The notes under the pieces were generated by a model. The model saw only the letters and a list, made by a program, of their open reading frames with translations. It was not told the DNA's origin and made no database searches. A stretch of 44,088 bases of DNA from Brevundimonas sp. (GTDB taxonomy: Bacteria; Pseudomonadota; Alphaproteobacteria; Caulobacterales; Caulobacteraceae), in the NCBI RefSeq assembly GCF_027484365.1, contig NZ_JAIXTC010000014.1:1-44088 (forward strand), read 5' to 3'. Of the stretch, positions 18,239 through 28,933 are shown piece after piece. The translations under genes were made by a program, and so were the position numbers. Positions within the stretch are counted from its first letter, which is position 1; each line of letters starts with the position of its first letter.

Positions 18239-18961
18239 ATGAGCGATCCCTCCCCTCGCATCCTCGTCGTCGACGACGACCCCGGCATTCGCGAAGTCCT
18301 GTGCGACTATCTGGGCCAGCACGGCTATCAGGCGCGCAGCGCGGCCTCGGCGGCCGAGATGGATCGCGCCCTGGCGGAAGGTCCGACCGATCTGATCGTT
18401 CTGGACCTGATGATGCCCGGCGAGGACGGGCTGTCGGTCGTGCGTCGCCTATCGGGGACGCCGCCCGTGGTCATGCTGTCCGCCATGGGAGAGGACACCG
18501 ACCGGATCGTGGGGCTGGAGCTCGGCGCTGACGACTACCTGGCCAAGCCCTGCAATCCGCGGGAATTGCTGGCCCGGATCCGCGCTGTCCTGCGTCGTCC
18601 GCGCGAGGACGAGGCGCCGGCGGGGGCGGCCCTGATGTTCGACGGCTGGCGGCTGGACCTCGTGCGGCGCGAGCTGTCGCAGCCGGGCGGAGAGATCGTG
18701 ACCCTGTCGGCCGGAGAGTTCGGCCTGCTGCGCACCTTCGCCGAGCGACCGGGACGGGTCCTGACCCGCGACCAGCTGCTGGAGGCCGCACGCGGCGCCG
18801 ACACCGACGTCTTCGACCGCGCGATGGACGTGCAGATCAGCCGCCTGAGAAAGAAGCTCGACGACGGCTCTGGCCGCGAGCTGATCACCACTGTCCGGGG
18901 CGAGGGCTATCGCTTCGACGCCCGCGTTCGGCGCGCGGACCGGGCCGGCGCCCGCACATGA
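18239..18961 (+). CDS. OmpR-family response regulator
   Basis: This 240-residue regulator has an N-terminal receiver (ILVVDDDPGIREVL, phosphoacceptor Asp56 in LIVLDLMMPGEDG, Lys in LAKPCNPRELL) and a C-terminal OmpR/PhoB winged helix (VTLSAGEFGLLRTFAERPGRVLTRDQLLEAARG, then VDVQISRLRKKL-type recognition and GEGYRF). The ATG at 18239 is chosen because MSDPSPRILVVDDD is a normal N-terminus; an in-frame ATG at 18227 is possible. The long open frame further upstream overlaps the EF-hand gene on the other strand and is not coding. The stop overlaps the kinase start as ATGA, so the pair is translationally coupled. Confidence 0.94.
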   Translation: MSDPSPRILVVDDDPGIREVLCDYLGQHGYQARSAASAAEMDRALAEGPTDLIVLDLMMPGEDGLSVVRRLSGTPPVVMLSAMGEDTDRIVGLELGADDYLAKPCNPRELLARIRAVLRRPREDEAPAGAALMFDGWRLDLVRRELSQPGGEIVTLSAGEFGLLRTFAERPGRVLTRDQLLEAARGADTDVFDRAMDVQISRLRKKLDDGSGRELITTVRGEGYRFDARVRRADRAGART

Positions 18962-20511
18962 AGCCCCGCCTTTCGCCCTTCACCTCGATGTCGGTCCTGG
19001 TCCAGGTCGCCCTGCTGGCCGTGTTCGCGGTCGTGGCCTCGCAGGCCGTGGTCTTCGCCGTGGTGCTGACCGCGCCGCCGCCGCGCCCGGCGGGGTTCAG
19101 CATCGCCGCCGCCGCCGATGCCCTGGCCGGACGGCCCGCCGAGACCTCCGACGGTCGGGCCCTCGTCCGGCGGGTTTCGAACCAGCCGCCCTCGCGCGAG
19201 GTCGCAGCCGGGCCCGTGGAAGGCACCATCAGCCTGGGCCTGGCCCAGCGTCTTGGCCGGCCGCCCGACGCCGTGCGGGTGTGGCTGTCGCCGGAACAAT
19301 CCCTCTGGCGATCCGGCCTGTCGCGCGGCCCCCGTCCGCCGGATCAGGAGCCGTTGGTCGCCGGCGCCCGGATCAGCCAAAGCAGTTCCAGCTTCGTCTT
19401 CACCCGGCGAATGGATCCGGGCGAGGACCCGCAGGCAAACCACGACGCCATGATGGCCGAGGTCGGCGAGGCCCTGGCCCGTCAGGGCGGACCCGCGCCG
19501 GCGGGCCCGAATGACGTGCACATCGTCACGGCCGGGGGCGGACCGCAGCGCATCACGGTCATGGCGGACCGGCTGACCTTCGCCCCCTTCTCGGCCTCGG
19601 TAAGGATGGAGGACGGGCGCTGGGCCACGGTGGAGCCGCCCCACGGCCTGATCGACCCGTGGCAGATGCGACTGCTGATCGCCCTGGGCATCACGGCCCT
19701 GTTGCTGGCGCCGCTGGTCTGGCTGATGGCGCGGCGTCTGACGCGGCCGATCCGACAGTTCGCGGAGGCCGCCGAACGGCTGGGCGCCGATCCGGACGCC
19801 GAGCCTCTGACACCATCGGGCCCGTCGGAGGTGCGCACCGCCATCGCCGCCTTCAACGACATGCAGGCCTCGATCCGGGGCCATATGCGCCAGCGCACCC
19901 AGACCATCGCGGCCATCGCACACGATCTGCGCACGCCCCTGACCCGGCTGCGCTTCCGGGCCGAGCAGGCGCCCGAGGCCCTTCGTGACCGGATGGCCGG
20001 CGATGTCGAGGAAATGGACGCCCTGATCGGCCAGGCCATGGCTTTTGTGCGCGGCGAGGTCCAGGCCGAGCGCCGCGAACGGCTGAACCTCGCGACCCTG
20101 GCGGCGGACTGCGCGTCGGGTTTCGCCGAGACCGGAGCGGCGGTGACCTTCGCGGGCGCGACGAGCCTGCCGGTCGAAGGCGATCCCGCCGCCCTGCGTC
20201 GCGCGGTCGCCAACCTGATCGACAATGGTCTGAAATACGGTGGCGGCGCGAGGGTGAGGGCTGCGTCCGAGGGAGCATTTGCCGTGATCACCGTCGCCGA
20301 TGACGGGCCCGGTCTGTCCGACGATGAGCTGGAGCGGGTCTTCGAGCCATTCCACCGTGGCGAACGCTCTCGCAGCCGCGAGACGGGCGGAGCGGGACTG
20401 GGGCTGGCCGTGGCGCGTCAGGCGGCGCGCGCGGCGGGCGGGGATGTGACCCTGACGAACCGCGTCGGAGGCGGGCTTGAGGCCAGGCTGTCGCTGCCGC
20501 TGGCAAGCTGA
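18958..20511 (+). CDS. EnvZ-type sensor histidine kinase
   Basis: The 517-residue kinase has an N-terminal membrane helix (SVLVQVALLAVFAVVASQAVVFAVVL), a periplasmic domain of about 190 residues rich in Pro and Gly, and a second membrane helix (MRLLIALGITALLLAPLVWLMA). HAMP follows, then HisKA with AIAHDLRTPLTRLRF (phosphorylated His) and HATPase with NLIDNGLKYG, ADDGPGL and GGAGLGLAVARQA. It is the partner of the response regulator whose stop it overlaps. The signal is unknown; the divergent EF-hand protein makes a calcium or envelope cue conceivable but unproven. The periplasmic part contains no EF-hand. Confidence 0.95.
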   Translation: MKPRLSPFTSMSVLVQVALLAVFAVVASQAVVFAVVLTAPPPRPAGFSIAAAADALAGRPAETSDGRALVRRVSNQPPSREVAAGPVEGTISLGLAQRLGRPPDAVRVWLSPEQSLWRSGLSRGPRPPDQEPLVAGARISQSSSSFVFTRRMDPGEDPQANHDAMMAEVGEALARQGGPAPAGPNDVHIVTAGGGPQRITVMADRLTFAPFSASVRMEDGRWATVEPPHGLIDPWQMRLLIALGITALLLAPLVWLMARRLTRPIRQFAEAAERLGADPDAEPLTPSGPSEVRTAIAAFNDMQASIRGHMRQRTQTIAAIAHDLRTPLTRLRFRAEQAPEALRDRMAGDVEEMDALIGQAMAFVRGEVQAERRERLNLATLAADCASGFAETGAAVTFAGATSLPVEGDPAALRRAVANLIDNGLKYGGGARVRAASEGAFAVITVADDGPGLSDDELERVFEPFHRGERSRSRETGGAGLGLAVARQAARAAGGDVTLTNRVGGGLEARLSLPLAS

Positions 20512-20616
20512 GCCGTTACATCCGATCACGCCTTGTGACGCTCTCGGGGTTGATCCTCAGCGCCGCCGGTCCCATTGAAGCGCCAACCACAAAACGCCGC
20601 TTCAGGAGCTCGCCCC

Positions 20617-21624
<1,008 letters not shown>

Positions 21625-21633
21625 CACACGCTT

Positions 21634-21800
21634 CCCTCTCCCGTCGGGAGAGGGCTTGAGCGCCCGGGAGCCGTCAGGCGATCGGACTTGCGCGAAAGGG
21701 TGAGGGTCGTGCCCTCACCGGCGAAGCCAGCCCCTCACCCTTTCGGTTAGCGGATCGCTATCGCTCTCCGAACCTCAAGCCCTCTCCCGCCGGGAGAGGG
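21634..21800. repeat. Palindromic intergenic repeat, copy 1 (CCCTCTCCCG type)
   Basis: The element begins with a hairpin CCCTCTCCCG/GGGAGAGGG (21634-21654) and ends with another (21780-21800). Between them GGGCTTGAGCG and CGCGAAAGGGTGAGGG on the left are mirrored by CCCTCACCCTTTCG and CCTCAAGCCC on the right, so the whole unit can fold into a branched cruciform. A related copy lies at 39819-39999 inside the GTA cluster. Such elements are dispersed intergenic repeats; here it separates gap from pgk and may act as a terminator or mRNA stabiliser. Confidence 0.8.
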
Positions 21801-21810
21801 AACGGAGACC

Positions 21811-23010
21811 ATGATGACCTTCCGCACCCTCGACGACGCCGGTTCCCTGGTCGGCAAGACCGCCCTCGTCCGCGTGGACTTCAACGTCCCGATGGAGGAC
21901 GGCCGGATCACCGACGACACCCGTCTGCGCGTCGCCCTGCCGACGATCCAGAAGCTGCGCGACGCCGGGGCGAGGGTCGCCCTGCTGGCCCACTTCGACC
22001 GGCCAAAGGGTCAGGTCGTGCCGTCGATGAGCCTGAAGCCCGTCGTCCCGCCCCTGTCCGAACTGCTGGGCGCGCCGGTGCGCTTCGCCGAGGACTGCGT
22101 CGGCGGCCCGGCCCATGCGGCGATCAAGGATCTGGACGCCGGCGGCGTGGTCCTGCTCGAAAACGTCCGCTTCCACGCCGCCGAGGAGGCCAACGACCCG
22201 GAGTTCGCCACCAGCCTGGCCGAGCTGGCGGACCTCTACGTCAACGACGCCTTCTCCGCCGCCCACCGCGCCCACGCCTCGACGGAAGGGGTGGCGCATC
22301 ACCTGCCCGCCTATGCAGGGGAATCGATGCGGCGCGAGCTGGAGGCCCTCGACGCCGCCCTCGGCAATCCTAAGAAGCCGGTCATCGGCATCGTCGGCGG
22401 GGCCAAGGTCTCGACCAAGCTGGACCTGCTGAAGAACCTGGTCGGCAAGCTGGACCGCCTCGCCATCGGCGGCGGCATGGCCAACACCTTCCTGTTCGCG
22501 CAAGGGATCGACATCGGCGGCTCCCTGGCCGAACGCGACATGGCCGAGACCGCGCTCGAGATCATCGCCGAAGCCAGGGCCAAGGGTTGCGAGCTGCTGC
22601 TGCCGGTCGATTTCGTCGTCGCGACCGAGGTCAAACCGGGCGCTGCAAGCCGTCCTGTGACGGCGGGTGAGACGCTGTCAGGCGACGACAAGATCCTGGA
22701 CGCCGGTCCGGCCACGGTCGCGCGTCTGGTCGAGGCCATCACGGCGTCGAAGACCCTGATCTGGAACGGACCTCTCGGCGTGTTCGAGGTTCCGCCGTTC
22801 GACACGGCCACGGTCGCGGTCGCCCATCATGCGGCGGCCCTGGCCAGGGCGGGCGTGCTGGTCGCAGTCGGCGGGGGCGGCGATACCGTCTCGGCGCTCA
22901 ACCACGCGGGCGTCATCGACGACATGACCTTCGTCTCAACCGCCGGCGGCGCCTTCCTGGAATGGATGGAGGGCAAGGCCCTGCCCGGGGTTGAGGCGCT
23001 CAACGCCTGA
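21811..23010 (+). CDS. pgk: Phosphoglycerate kinase
   Basis: PGK transfers the acyl phosphate of 1,3-bisphosphoglycerate to ADP. The 399-residue protein has the substrate-binding [42 protein letters not shown] and [13 protein letters not shown] in the N-domain, and [21 protein letters not shown] and [12 protein letters not shown] in the nucleotide domain. Tandem ATGs at 21811 and 21814 are both possible starts after GGAG. It lies between gap and fba, separated from gap by a palindromic repeat and from fba by 75 bases. Confidence 0.97.
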   Translation: MMTFRTLDDAGSLVGKTALVRVDFNVPMEDGRITDDTRLRVALPTIQKLRDAGARVALLAHFDRPKGQVVPSMSLKPVVPPLSELLGAPVRFAEDCVGGPAHAAIKDLDAGGVVLLENVRFHAAEEANDPEFATSLAELADLYVNDAFSAAHRAHASTEGVAHHLPAYAGESMRRELEALDAALGNPKKPVIGIVGGAKVSTKLDLLKNLVGKLDRLAIGGGMANTFLFAQGIDIGGSLAERDMAETALEIIAEARAKGCELLLPVDFVVATEVKPGAASRPVTAGETLSGDDKILDAGPATVARLVEAITASKTLIWNGPLGVFEVPPFDTATVAVAHHAAALARAGVLVAVGGGGDTVSALNHAGVIDDMTFVSTAGGAFLEWMEGKALPGVEALNA

Positions 23011-23085
23011 TCGGCTGTAACACGGCGTGACTTGAGGCCGTCCCCCGGCTAAACCGGCAAAAAAGAGACCTCAGGAGTATTTCTC

Positions 23086-24171
23086 ATGGCGCGCATCACG
23101 CTGCGACAGCTTCTCGACCACGCGGCCGAGAACGACTACGGCCTGCCGGCCTACAATATCAACAACATGGAACAGGGTCTGGCGATCATGGAGGCGGCCG
23201 AGGCCGTCAACGCGCCGGTCATCATCCAGGCCAGCCGCGGCGCGCGCTCCTACGCCAACGACATCGTCCTGGCCAAGCTGATCGACGCCCTGGCCGAACT
23301 CTATCCCCACATCCCGGTCTGCATGCACCAGGACCACGGCAACGGCCCGGCGACCTGCGCCACCGCCATCCAGTACGGCTTCACCTCGGTGATGATGGAC
23401 GGCAGCCTGATGGAAGACGCCAAGACCCCGGCCGACTACGAATACAATGTCGAGGTCACCCGCCGCGTCACCGAGATGGCCCACAGCTGCGGCGTCTCGG
23501 TCGAGGGCGAGCTGGGCGTGCTGGGCTCGCTGGAGACCGGCATGGGCGAGGCCGAGGACGGCCACGGATTCGAGGGCGTGCTGGACCATTCGGCCCTGCT
23601 GACCGACCCGGATCAGGCTGTCGACTTCGTCAGCCGCACCAAGGTCGACGCCCTGGCCATCGCCATGGGCACGTCGCACGGGGCCTACAAGTTCAGCCGC
23701 AAGCCGGACGGCGAGGTCCTGGCCATGCATGTGATCGAGGAGATCCATCGCCGTCTGCCCGACACCCACCTGGTCATGCACGGCTCGTCGAGCGTGCCGC
23801 AGGCCCTGCAGGACATCATCAACCAGTACGGCGGCGAAATGCCCCAGACCTGGGGCGTGCCGGTCGAGGAAATCCAGCGCGGCATCAAGCACGGCGTCCG
23901 CAAGATCAACATCGACACCGACAACCGCATGGCCATGACGGGTGCGATCCGGAAGGTGCTGGCCGAAAAGCCGGGCGAGTTCGATCCGCGCGCCTATCTG
24001 AAGCCCGCCAAGGAGGCCATGCGCAAACTCTGCGCCGAGCGCTTCCAGCAGTTCGGCTGCGAGGGCCAGGCCTCCAAAATCCGTCCGATGTCGACGGCCC
24101 AGATGGCCAAGCGCTACGCCAAGGGCGACCTGGACCCGGTCTATGGTCGCGAGCTGAAGGCCGCGTCCTGA
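23086..24171 (+). CDS. fba: Class II fructose-bisphosphate aldolase (CbbA-type)
   Basis: The enzyme cleaves or forms fructose-1,6-bisphosphate with a divalent metal. The 361-residue length, [15 protein letters not shown] near the N-terminus, the [11 protein letters not shown] metal-binding site, [24 protein letters not shown] and [10 protein letters not shown], and the [17 protein letters not shown] phosphate site mark the long class II subtype found with Calvin-cycle genes and also used for glycolysis in Caulobacterales. The start is ATG 23086 with AGGAG nearby. The last bases overlap a possible CTG start of the pseudouridine synthase gene. Confidence 0.96.
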   Translation: MARITLRQLLDHAAENDYGLPAYNINNMEQGLAIMEAAEAVNAPVIIQASRGARSYANDIVLAKLIDALAELYPHIPVCMHQDHGNGPATCATAIQYGFTSVMMDGSLMEDAKTPADYEYNVEVTRRVTEMAHSCGVSVEGELGVLGSLETGMGEAEDGHGFEGVLDHSALLTDPDQAVDFVSRTKVDALAIAMGTSHGAYKFSRKPDGEVLAMHVIEEIHRRLPDTHLVMHGSSSVPQALQDIINQYGGEMPQTWGVPVEEIQRGIKHGVRKINIDTDNRMAMTGAIRKVLAEKPGEFDPRAYLKPAKEAMRKLCAERFQQFGCEGQASKIRPMSTAQMAKRYAKGDLDPVYGRELKAAS

Positions 24172-25178
24172 ACGATCCGATCGAGGACGCCGATCCGGAC
24201 GAGGCGTCCGACGGCGAGATTCTGACCGCCCATGTGGCGGTCCCCGGCCAGCGTCTGGACAAGGCGCTGGCCGATGTCGTTCCCGGGCTGTCGCGCGCCC
24301 GGATCCAGACCCTGATCGCCGACGGCGCGATCAGCCTGAACGACGTGGTCCTGACCAACGGCTCGGCCAAGGCAGCACCCGGGACCTACAGTATCGCTGT
24401 GCCGCCGGTGGTCTCGGCCACGCCCCTGCCCGAGGCCATACCGCTGACTGTCCTGTTCGAGGATGCGGACCTGATTGTCATCGACAAGCCCGCCGGCATG
24501 GCCGCCCACCCGGCGCCGGGCACGGCGGACGGGACGCTGGTGAACGCGCTGCTCCATCACTGCGGCGCGTCGCTGTCGGGGATCGGCGGCGTCGCGCGAC
24601 CGGGCATCGTCCATCGTCTGGACAAGGACACCTCCGGCGTCATGGTCGCCGCCAAGTCCGACAGGGCCCATGCCGGCCTTTCGAAACTGTTCGCCGCCCA
24701 CGACATCGAACGCACCTACATCGCCCTGACGCGCGGCGCGCCCTCGCCCGAGCGGGGCCGGATCGAGACGCAGATCGGCCGCTCGTCGTCGGACCGGAAG
24801 AAGATGGCGGTGCTGAAGGCCGGCGGACGCAATGCCATCACCGACTACGTCGTCCAGTCCCGATACGGCATTCCGGCCAAGGCCGGCGCGGCGCCTCTGG
24901 CCGGACGGGTCGCCTGCACCCTGCACACCGGGCGGACGCACCAGATCCGTGTGCATCTGGCGTCGAAGGGTTCGCCGATTCTGGGGGATGCCGTCTATGG
25001 CTCGGGCAGCCCGGCTTCGTCCGTGAAGGATGCCATCGCCGAGGCCGGCCTGACCCGGCAGGCGCTCCATGCGGCCGTATTGGGGTTCATCCATCCGGTG
25101 ACGGGCGGGGCGTTGCGGTTCGAGACGGCGCTCCCACCTGATATGCAGGCGCTGGAAGACCTTCTCGCCGCCCTCTAG
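24168..25178 (+). CDS. RluD-family 23S rRNA pseudouridine synthase, probable CTG start
   Basis: RluA/RluD enzymes convert uridines of large-subunit rRNA to pseudouridine. The protein has an N-terminal S4 RNA-binding domain ([21 protein letters not shown]) and the catalytic domain with the signature [14 protein letters not shown] containing the catalytic Asp, plus [11 protein letters not shown]. The first canonical start is GTG 24234. The frame upstream is open and encodes [17 protein letters not shown], the usual acidic lead-in of the family, back to a CTG at 24168 that overlaps the fba stop (CTGA) and has GAAGG seven bases before it. I therefore place the start at 24168 (336 aa), which implies coupling to fba. 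The stop and family are certain; the start is inference. Confidence 0.88.
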   Translation: MNDPIEDADPDEASDGEILTAHVAVPGQRLDKALADVVPGLSRARIQTLIADGAISLNDVVLTNGSAKAAPGTYSIAVPPVVSATPLPEAIPLTVLFEDADLIVIDKPAGMAAHPAPGTADGTLVNALLHHCGASLSGIGGVARPGIVHRLDKDTSGVMVAAKSDRAHAGLSKLFAAHDIERTYIALTRGAPSPERGRIETQIGRSSSDRKKMAVLKAGGRNAITDYVVQSRYGIPAKAGAAPLAGRVACTLHTGRTHQIRVHLASKGSPILGDAVYGSGSPASSVKDAIAEAGLTRQALHAAVLGFIHPVTGGALRFETALPPDMQALEDLLAAL

Positions 25179-25187
25179 AGGCCCGCC

Positions 25188-25493
25188 ATGACCGACGCCG
25201 AGATCCGCGACAACGTCGAACTGCACCGCTACGAGTTGCCGGTCGGCGATGAGGTGGCGATCGTCACCTACAATCTGTCCGAACCCAATCTGATGATCAC
25301 CGAGACCCTGGTGCCCCAGGCGCTCGAAGGTCAGGGCATCGCCAGCCGCCTGGCCAAACACGTCCTCGCGGACGCGAGGGACCGCGGTCTGCTGATCCTG
25401 CCCGTCTGTCCGTTCTTCTCGGCCTATCTGCAGAAACACCCTGAGTACGCTGACGTCGTCCACCCACGGTATCGCGACATTCTTGGGCTCTGA
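25188..25493 (+). CDS. Small GNAT-like N-acetyltransferase (YjdJ/NATD1 type)
   Basis: This 101-residue protein has the compact GNAT domain of the YjdJ/NATD1 type: an N-terminal strand pair (VELHRYELPVGDEVAIVTYN), the acetyl-CoA pyrophosphate loop LEGQGIASRLAKHVLADARDRG, and a C-terminal ILPVCPFFSAYLQKHPEY that matches the 'P.C.yv..y....pe' pattern of these small proteins. Substrate unknown; relatives are mostly uncharacterised. It follows the pseudouridine synthase by nine bases and is probably in the same transcript. Confidence 0.88.
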   Translation: MTDAEIRDNVELHRYELPVGDEVAIVTYNLSEPNLMITETLVPQALEGQGIASRLAKHVLADARDRGLLILPVCPFFSAYLQKHPEYADVVHPRYRDILGL

Positions 25494-25515
25494 GAATGCC
25501 GCCAAATAGTAAGTC

Positions 25516-25543
25516 TTGATAAAGGACTGACTTCCGCTATACA
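25516..25543 (+). promoter_or_regulatory. Candidate sigma-70-type promoter for rpoH
   Basis: TTGATA (25516-25521) and TATACA (25538-25543) are separated by 16 bases, a good vegetative promoter match in a GC-rich genome. It lies 175 bases upstream of the rpoH start, leaving a long 5' leader that contains a GTCAC/GTGAC stem. Whether that leader regulates translation, as the rpoH mRNA structure does in E. coli, is unknown. Confidence 0.5.
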
Positions 25544-25717
25544 TCGTCCTCATCGGCGCGAGTGGCGCCAGGGTCACGGTCACGCTTCTGTGTGACGATC
25601 CGCCTCTGACAAAGACGGCAACCCGTAGCTACTTGTCCGGTTGAGGGGTGAGGAGACGGCGCACATCCGGTGGCCGTCTGCGCTGAGCCTGCTCTTATCT
25701 AGGTTCGGAGGGACCAA

Positions 25718-26605
25718 ATGGCTGCACTGAAATCACTCGCGGTGATGTCGCCTGAACAGGGACTGTCGCGATATCTGACGGAAATCCGCAAGTTTCCGAT
25801 GCTCACCAAGGACGAGGAGTTCATGCTCGCCAAGCGGTGGACCGAGCATCAGGACTCCGAGAGCGCGCACCGCCTCGTGACGTCCCACCTTCGCCTCGTG
25901 GCCAAGATCGCCATGGGCTATCGCGGCTACGGCCTGCCGATCGGCGAGGTGATCTCGGAAGGCAATGTCGGCCTGATGCAGGCCGTCAAGAAATTCGATC
26001 CCGACAAGGGCTTCCGCCTGGCGACCTACGCCATGTGGTGGATCCGCGCCTCGATCCAGGAATACATCCTGCGCAGCTGGTCGCTTGTGAAGATGGGCAC
26101 CACGGCAGCGCAGAAGAAGCTGTTCTTCAACCTGCGCAAGGCCAAGAGCCAGATCTCGGCCTTCGAGGAGGGCGACCTGCACCCCGAGCACCTCGCCGCC
26201 ATCGCCACCAAGCTGGGCGTGTCCGAGGAAGAAGTGACCAACATGAACCGCCGTCTCGGCGGCGACGCCTCGCTGAACGCGCCGCTGCGTGTGGACGGTG
26301 AAAGCGAGTGGCAGGACTGGCTGTCAGACGACAATGCCGTGTCCCAGGAAACGGCGCTGGCCGATTCCGAGGAGAAATCCCTGCGCATGGGCCTGCTCGA
26401 GGAGGCCATGGGCGAACTCACGGAACGCGAGAAGCACATCCTGACGGAACGCCGTCTGAAGGACGATCCGGTCACCCTGGAAGAGCTCGCCAGCCAGTAC
26501 GGCGTGTCGCGCGAGCGCGTGCGCCAGATCGAGGTGCGCGCCTTCGAGAAGCTGCAGAAGGCCATGCGCGCCGCCGCCGAGGAACGGAACCTAGTCGACG
26601 CGTAA
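25718..26605 (+). CDS. rpoH: RNA polymerase sigma-32 factor RpoH
   Basis: RpoH directs transcription of heat-shock genes. The 295-residue protein has the N-terminal SLAVMSPEQGLSRYLTEIRKFPMLT, region 2 with LVTSHLRLVAKIAMGYRGYGLP and GFRLATYAMWWIRASIQEYIL, the RpoH box QKKLFFNLRKAK that separates it from RpoD, and region 4 with TLEELASQYGVSRERVRQIE. The ATG at 25718 follows CGGAGGGACC, a strong ribosome-binding site. A stem-loop terminator at 26630 ends the transcript. The gene stands alone, with a long leader upstream. Confidence 0.97.
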   Translation: MAALKSLAVMSPEQGLSRYLTEIRKFPMLTKDEEFMLAKRWTEHQDSESAHRLVTSHLRLVAKIAMGYRGYGLPIGEVISEGNVGLMQAVKKFDPDKGFRLATYAMWWIRASIQEYILRSWSLVKMGTTAAQKKLFFNLRKAKSQISAFEEGDLHPEHLAAIATKLGVSEEEVTNMNRRLGGDASLNAPLRVDGESEWQDWLSDDNAVSQETALADSEEKSLRMGLLEEAMGELTEREKHILTERRLKDDPVTLEELASQYGVSRERVRQIEVRAFEKLQKAMRAAAEERNLVDA

Positions 26606-26629
26606 GGCGGCCCTCGGCCGACACAAAGA

Positions 26630-26660
26630 AACAGGCGCACGAGAGCCTCGTGCGCCTGTT
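26630..26660. terminator. Bidirectional intrinsic terminator after rpoH
   Basis: A perfect 13-bp stem, AACAGGCGCACGA (26630-26642) with its complement (26648-26660), encloses a 5-base loop. T-rich sequence follows on the plus strand (TGTCTATT) and TTTCTTTG follows on the minus strand, so it can end rpoH and the convergent receiver-protein gene. Confidence 0.88.
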
Positions 26661-26679
26661 GTCTATTGGGGTGTCAGGA

Positions 26680-27489
26680 TCAGCCGGCCCGCGCCAGCAC
26701 CGTGCCCGGTTCGGCCAGGGCCAGGACTGCGCCGATAGGTCCGGTCAGAGCCGCCCGGGTCGGCGCACCGGCCGTCAGCGTCCCCTCCAGCCCGGCGGCG
26801 GCGACCGCCAATCGTGCGTCGGACGTCTTCATCGCCAGGGCCTTCAGCGTCGCCGCCTGTTGACTGACCGCGCGGACGGCCTGCATCGGATCACTGTCGA
26901 ACTGGGCCAGCGAGGCAGCCAGAATACGCAACGCCTGATCCTTGACCGCCAGGGCCGCCGCCTCGGCCGTCGCCGGCTTGTCGGCCTTGCGCTTCTGCGG
27001 TCCCGCATATTCTCCGGAGTTGAACCGGCGCCGGTCCGGGCCGACGTAGCCGACCGCCTCGATCCAGTCGCGAGGCTTCAGCGCCACATTCTCCACCCGC
27101 CGGAACAGGTCCGCGGAGGTGAAGGGCTTCCTGAGAAATTCGTGAATGCCCGCATCGCGCGCACCCTTGATCGAGGAGGCGGTCGCGTCGGCCGTCATCA
27201 TGATGATCGGGGCCCGGCGGCACGAAAGGTTCGACCGACGGATGCTCCTGGCCAGCCGTTCACCGTCCAGTCGGGGCCCGGAGCGCTCTGTGAATATCAG
27301 TCCCGGCTCCATCTCGCGCGCATGATCGAGTACACGGTGTTCATCCGACTCGGTCACGACTTCGCGCGCACCGAGACTCTTCATGATGTCCAGCAGCAGT
27401 CGCGCCGACGCCAGGTTCGGATCAGCGATCAGGACCCGTCGAACAACCGGTTCGATGCGGTTCAGGGTCTTGGCGTCGGCTGCGAACAC
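26680..27489 (-). CDS. Receiver-domain protein with Glu at the phosphoacceptor site
   Basis: The 269-residue protein has an N-terminal CheY-like domain (residues 17-135) followed by VGPDRRR, a tail typical of alphaproteobacterial single-domain regulators, and an Ala-rich helical C-terminus without a known output domain. In the receiver, Lys121 (RKPFT) and Thr99 (IIMMTAD) are kept. The phosphoacceptor position reads LIFTERSGPRLDG, so Glu68 replaces Asp, and only one acidic residue (IADPN) remains in the metal pocket. It may be locked in an active-like state or act by binding alone. It is monocistronic, between the rpoH terminator and purA. Confidence 0.82.
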   Translation of the reverse strand: MFAADAKTLNRIEPVVRRVLIADPNLASARLLLDIMKSLGAREVVTESDEHRVLDHAREMEPGLIFTERSGPRLDGERLARSIRRSNLSCRRAPIIMMTADATASSIKGARDAGIHEFLRKPFTSADLFRRVENVALKPRDWIEAVGYVGPDRRRFNSGEYAGPQKRKADKPATAEAAALAVKDQALRILAASLAQFDSDPMQAVRAVSQQAATLKALAMKTSDARLAVAAAGLEGTLTAGAPTRAALTGPIGAVLALAEPGTVLARAG

Positions 27490-27564
27490 TGGGCAACTCC
27501 AGGGAGATCAGCCTTATGTCTAACCGCCGCCGGTTAAGGTCGCGTTGAACGAAACCGGAATTTC

Positions 27565-28860
27565 TCAGCCCTGGAACGGGTCTCGCATCAGGATCGTGTC
27601 GTCCCGCTCGGGGCTGGTCGACAACAGGGCAACCGGCGCGCCGATCAACTCCTCGATCCGCCGCACGTATTTGATGGCGTTGGCGTTGATATCCTTGAAA
27701 CTTCGGACGCCGCTGGTGCTCTCGGTCCAGCCCGGCAATTCCTCGAATACCGGTTCGGCCGCCGCCTGGTCCTTGAGGCTGGACGGCAGATAATCCAGCA
27801 CCTCGTCGCCGACCTTGTAGCCGACGCAGATCTTCAGCGTTTCGAGACCGTCCAGCACATCCAGCTTGGTCAGGGCGATGCCATCAATCCCGTTGATCGC
27901 CACCGACTGTCGCACCAGCACGGCATCGAACCAGCCACAGCGCCGGGCACGGCCGGTGTTCACACCCACCTCCCGCCCGACAGTCGCCAGATGCTCACCG
28001 ACAGCGTCGTTCAGTTCGCAGGCGAAGGGCCCCTCGCCCACCCGCGTCGTGTAGGCCTTCACGATCCCCAGCACATAGCCGACACCGCGCGGGCCGAGGC
28101 CGGAACCCGCGGCCGCCTGTCCGGCGACAGTGTTGGACGAGGTCACATAGGGGTAGGTGCCGTGATCGACATCGAGGAATGCGCCCTGGGCGCCCTCGAA
28201 CAGCACCCGTTTGCCAGCCTTCTGGGCCTGGTCCAGAACCCGCCACGCCGGCTTCACATAGGGCAGGATCTTCGGTGCAATCTCCAGCAACTGGGCCAGA
28301 AGCGCCTCGGGGTCGATGGGCTCCAGCCCCAGACCCGCGCGCAGCGGATCGTGGTGCGAGCGCAGCCTTTCGATCTTGACCTTCAGATCGTCCTCATTGG
28401 CCAGATCGCAGACCCGGATGGCGCGACGCCCGACCTTGTCTTCGTATGCTGGCCCGATACCCCTTCCCGTGGTGCCGATCTTGGCCCCCGGCGCGCTCGC
28501 AGCTGCCTCTCGCGCCACGTCCAGCGCGGGGTGGATGGGCAGGATCAGACAGGCGTTGTCAGCGATGGTCAGGATCGAGGGATTGATCGTGACGCCCTGA
28601 GCCTCAATCTTGGCGATCTCGCTGACCAGATGCCAGGGATCGACAACGACCCCGTTGCCGATGATCGACGGCTTGCCCTGCACCACGCCGCTGGGCAGCA
28701 GGGCCAGCTTGTAGACCTTGCCGTCCACGACAAGGGTGTGGCCGGCATTGTGACCGCCCTGGAACCGCACGATGATGTCGGCACGGTTCGACAGCCAGTC
28801 GACGATCTTGCCCTTGCCCTCGTCGCCCCATTGGGCTCCGACCACCGCTACATTCGCCAA
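27565..28860 (-). CDS. purA: Adenylosuccinate synthetase
   Basis: PurA joins IMP and aspartate with GTP hydrolysis in the first step from IMP to AMP. The 431-residue protein has the GTP loop [18 protein letters not shown], the IMP-binding [50 protein letters not shown] and the GTP-specific [10 protein letters not shown]. Length is standard. The start is ATG 28860. It is the fourth purine gene in the window, on the opposite strand from the other three. serC lies 73 bases upstream on the same strand. Confidence 0.97.
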   Translation of the reverse strand: MANVAVVGAQWGDEGKGKIVDWLSNRADIIVRFQGGHNAGHTLVVDGKVYKLALLPSGVVQGKPSIIGNGVVVDPWHLVSEIAKIEAQGVTINPSILTIADNACLILPIHPALDVAREAAASAPGAKIGTTGRGIGPAYEDKVGRRAIRVCDLANEDDLKVKIERLRSHHDPLRAGLGLEPIDPEALLAQLLEIAPKILPYVKPAWRVLDQAQKAGKRVLFEGAQGAFLDVDHGTYPYVTSSNTVAGQAAAGSGLGPRGVGYVLGIVKAYTTRVGEGPFACELNDAVGEHLATVGREVGVNTGRARRCGWFDAVLVRQSVAINGIDGIALTKLDVLDGLETLKICVGYKVGDEVLDYLPSSLKDQAAAEPVFEELPGWTESTSGVRSFKDINANAIKYVRRIEELIGAPVALLSTSPERDDTILMRDPFQG

Positions 28861-28933
28861 GGTTTCGTCTCCGCCAGATGCGGGCGCAGCCTATAGCGGG
28901 GGAATCGCCGGATGTCGTCCCGGCAGGGACGAT

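Noticed and set aside
24141..25583. 480-codon minus-strand frame opposite the pseudouridine synthase
   Set aside because: Shadow of the RluD-type and GNAT genes, without motifs.
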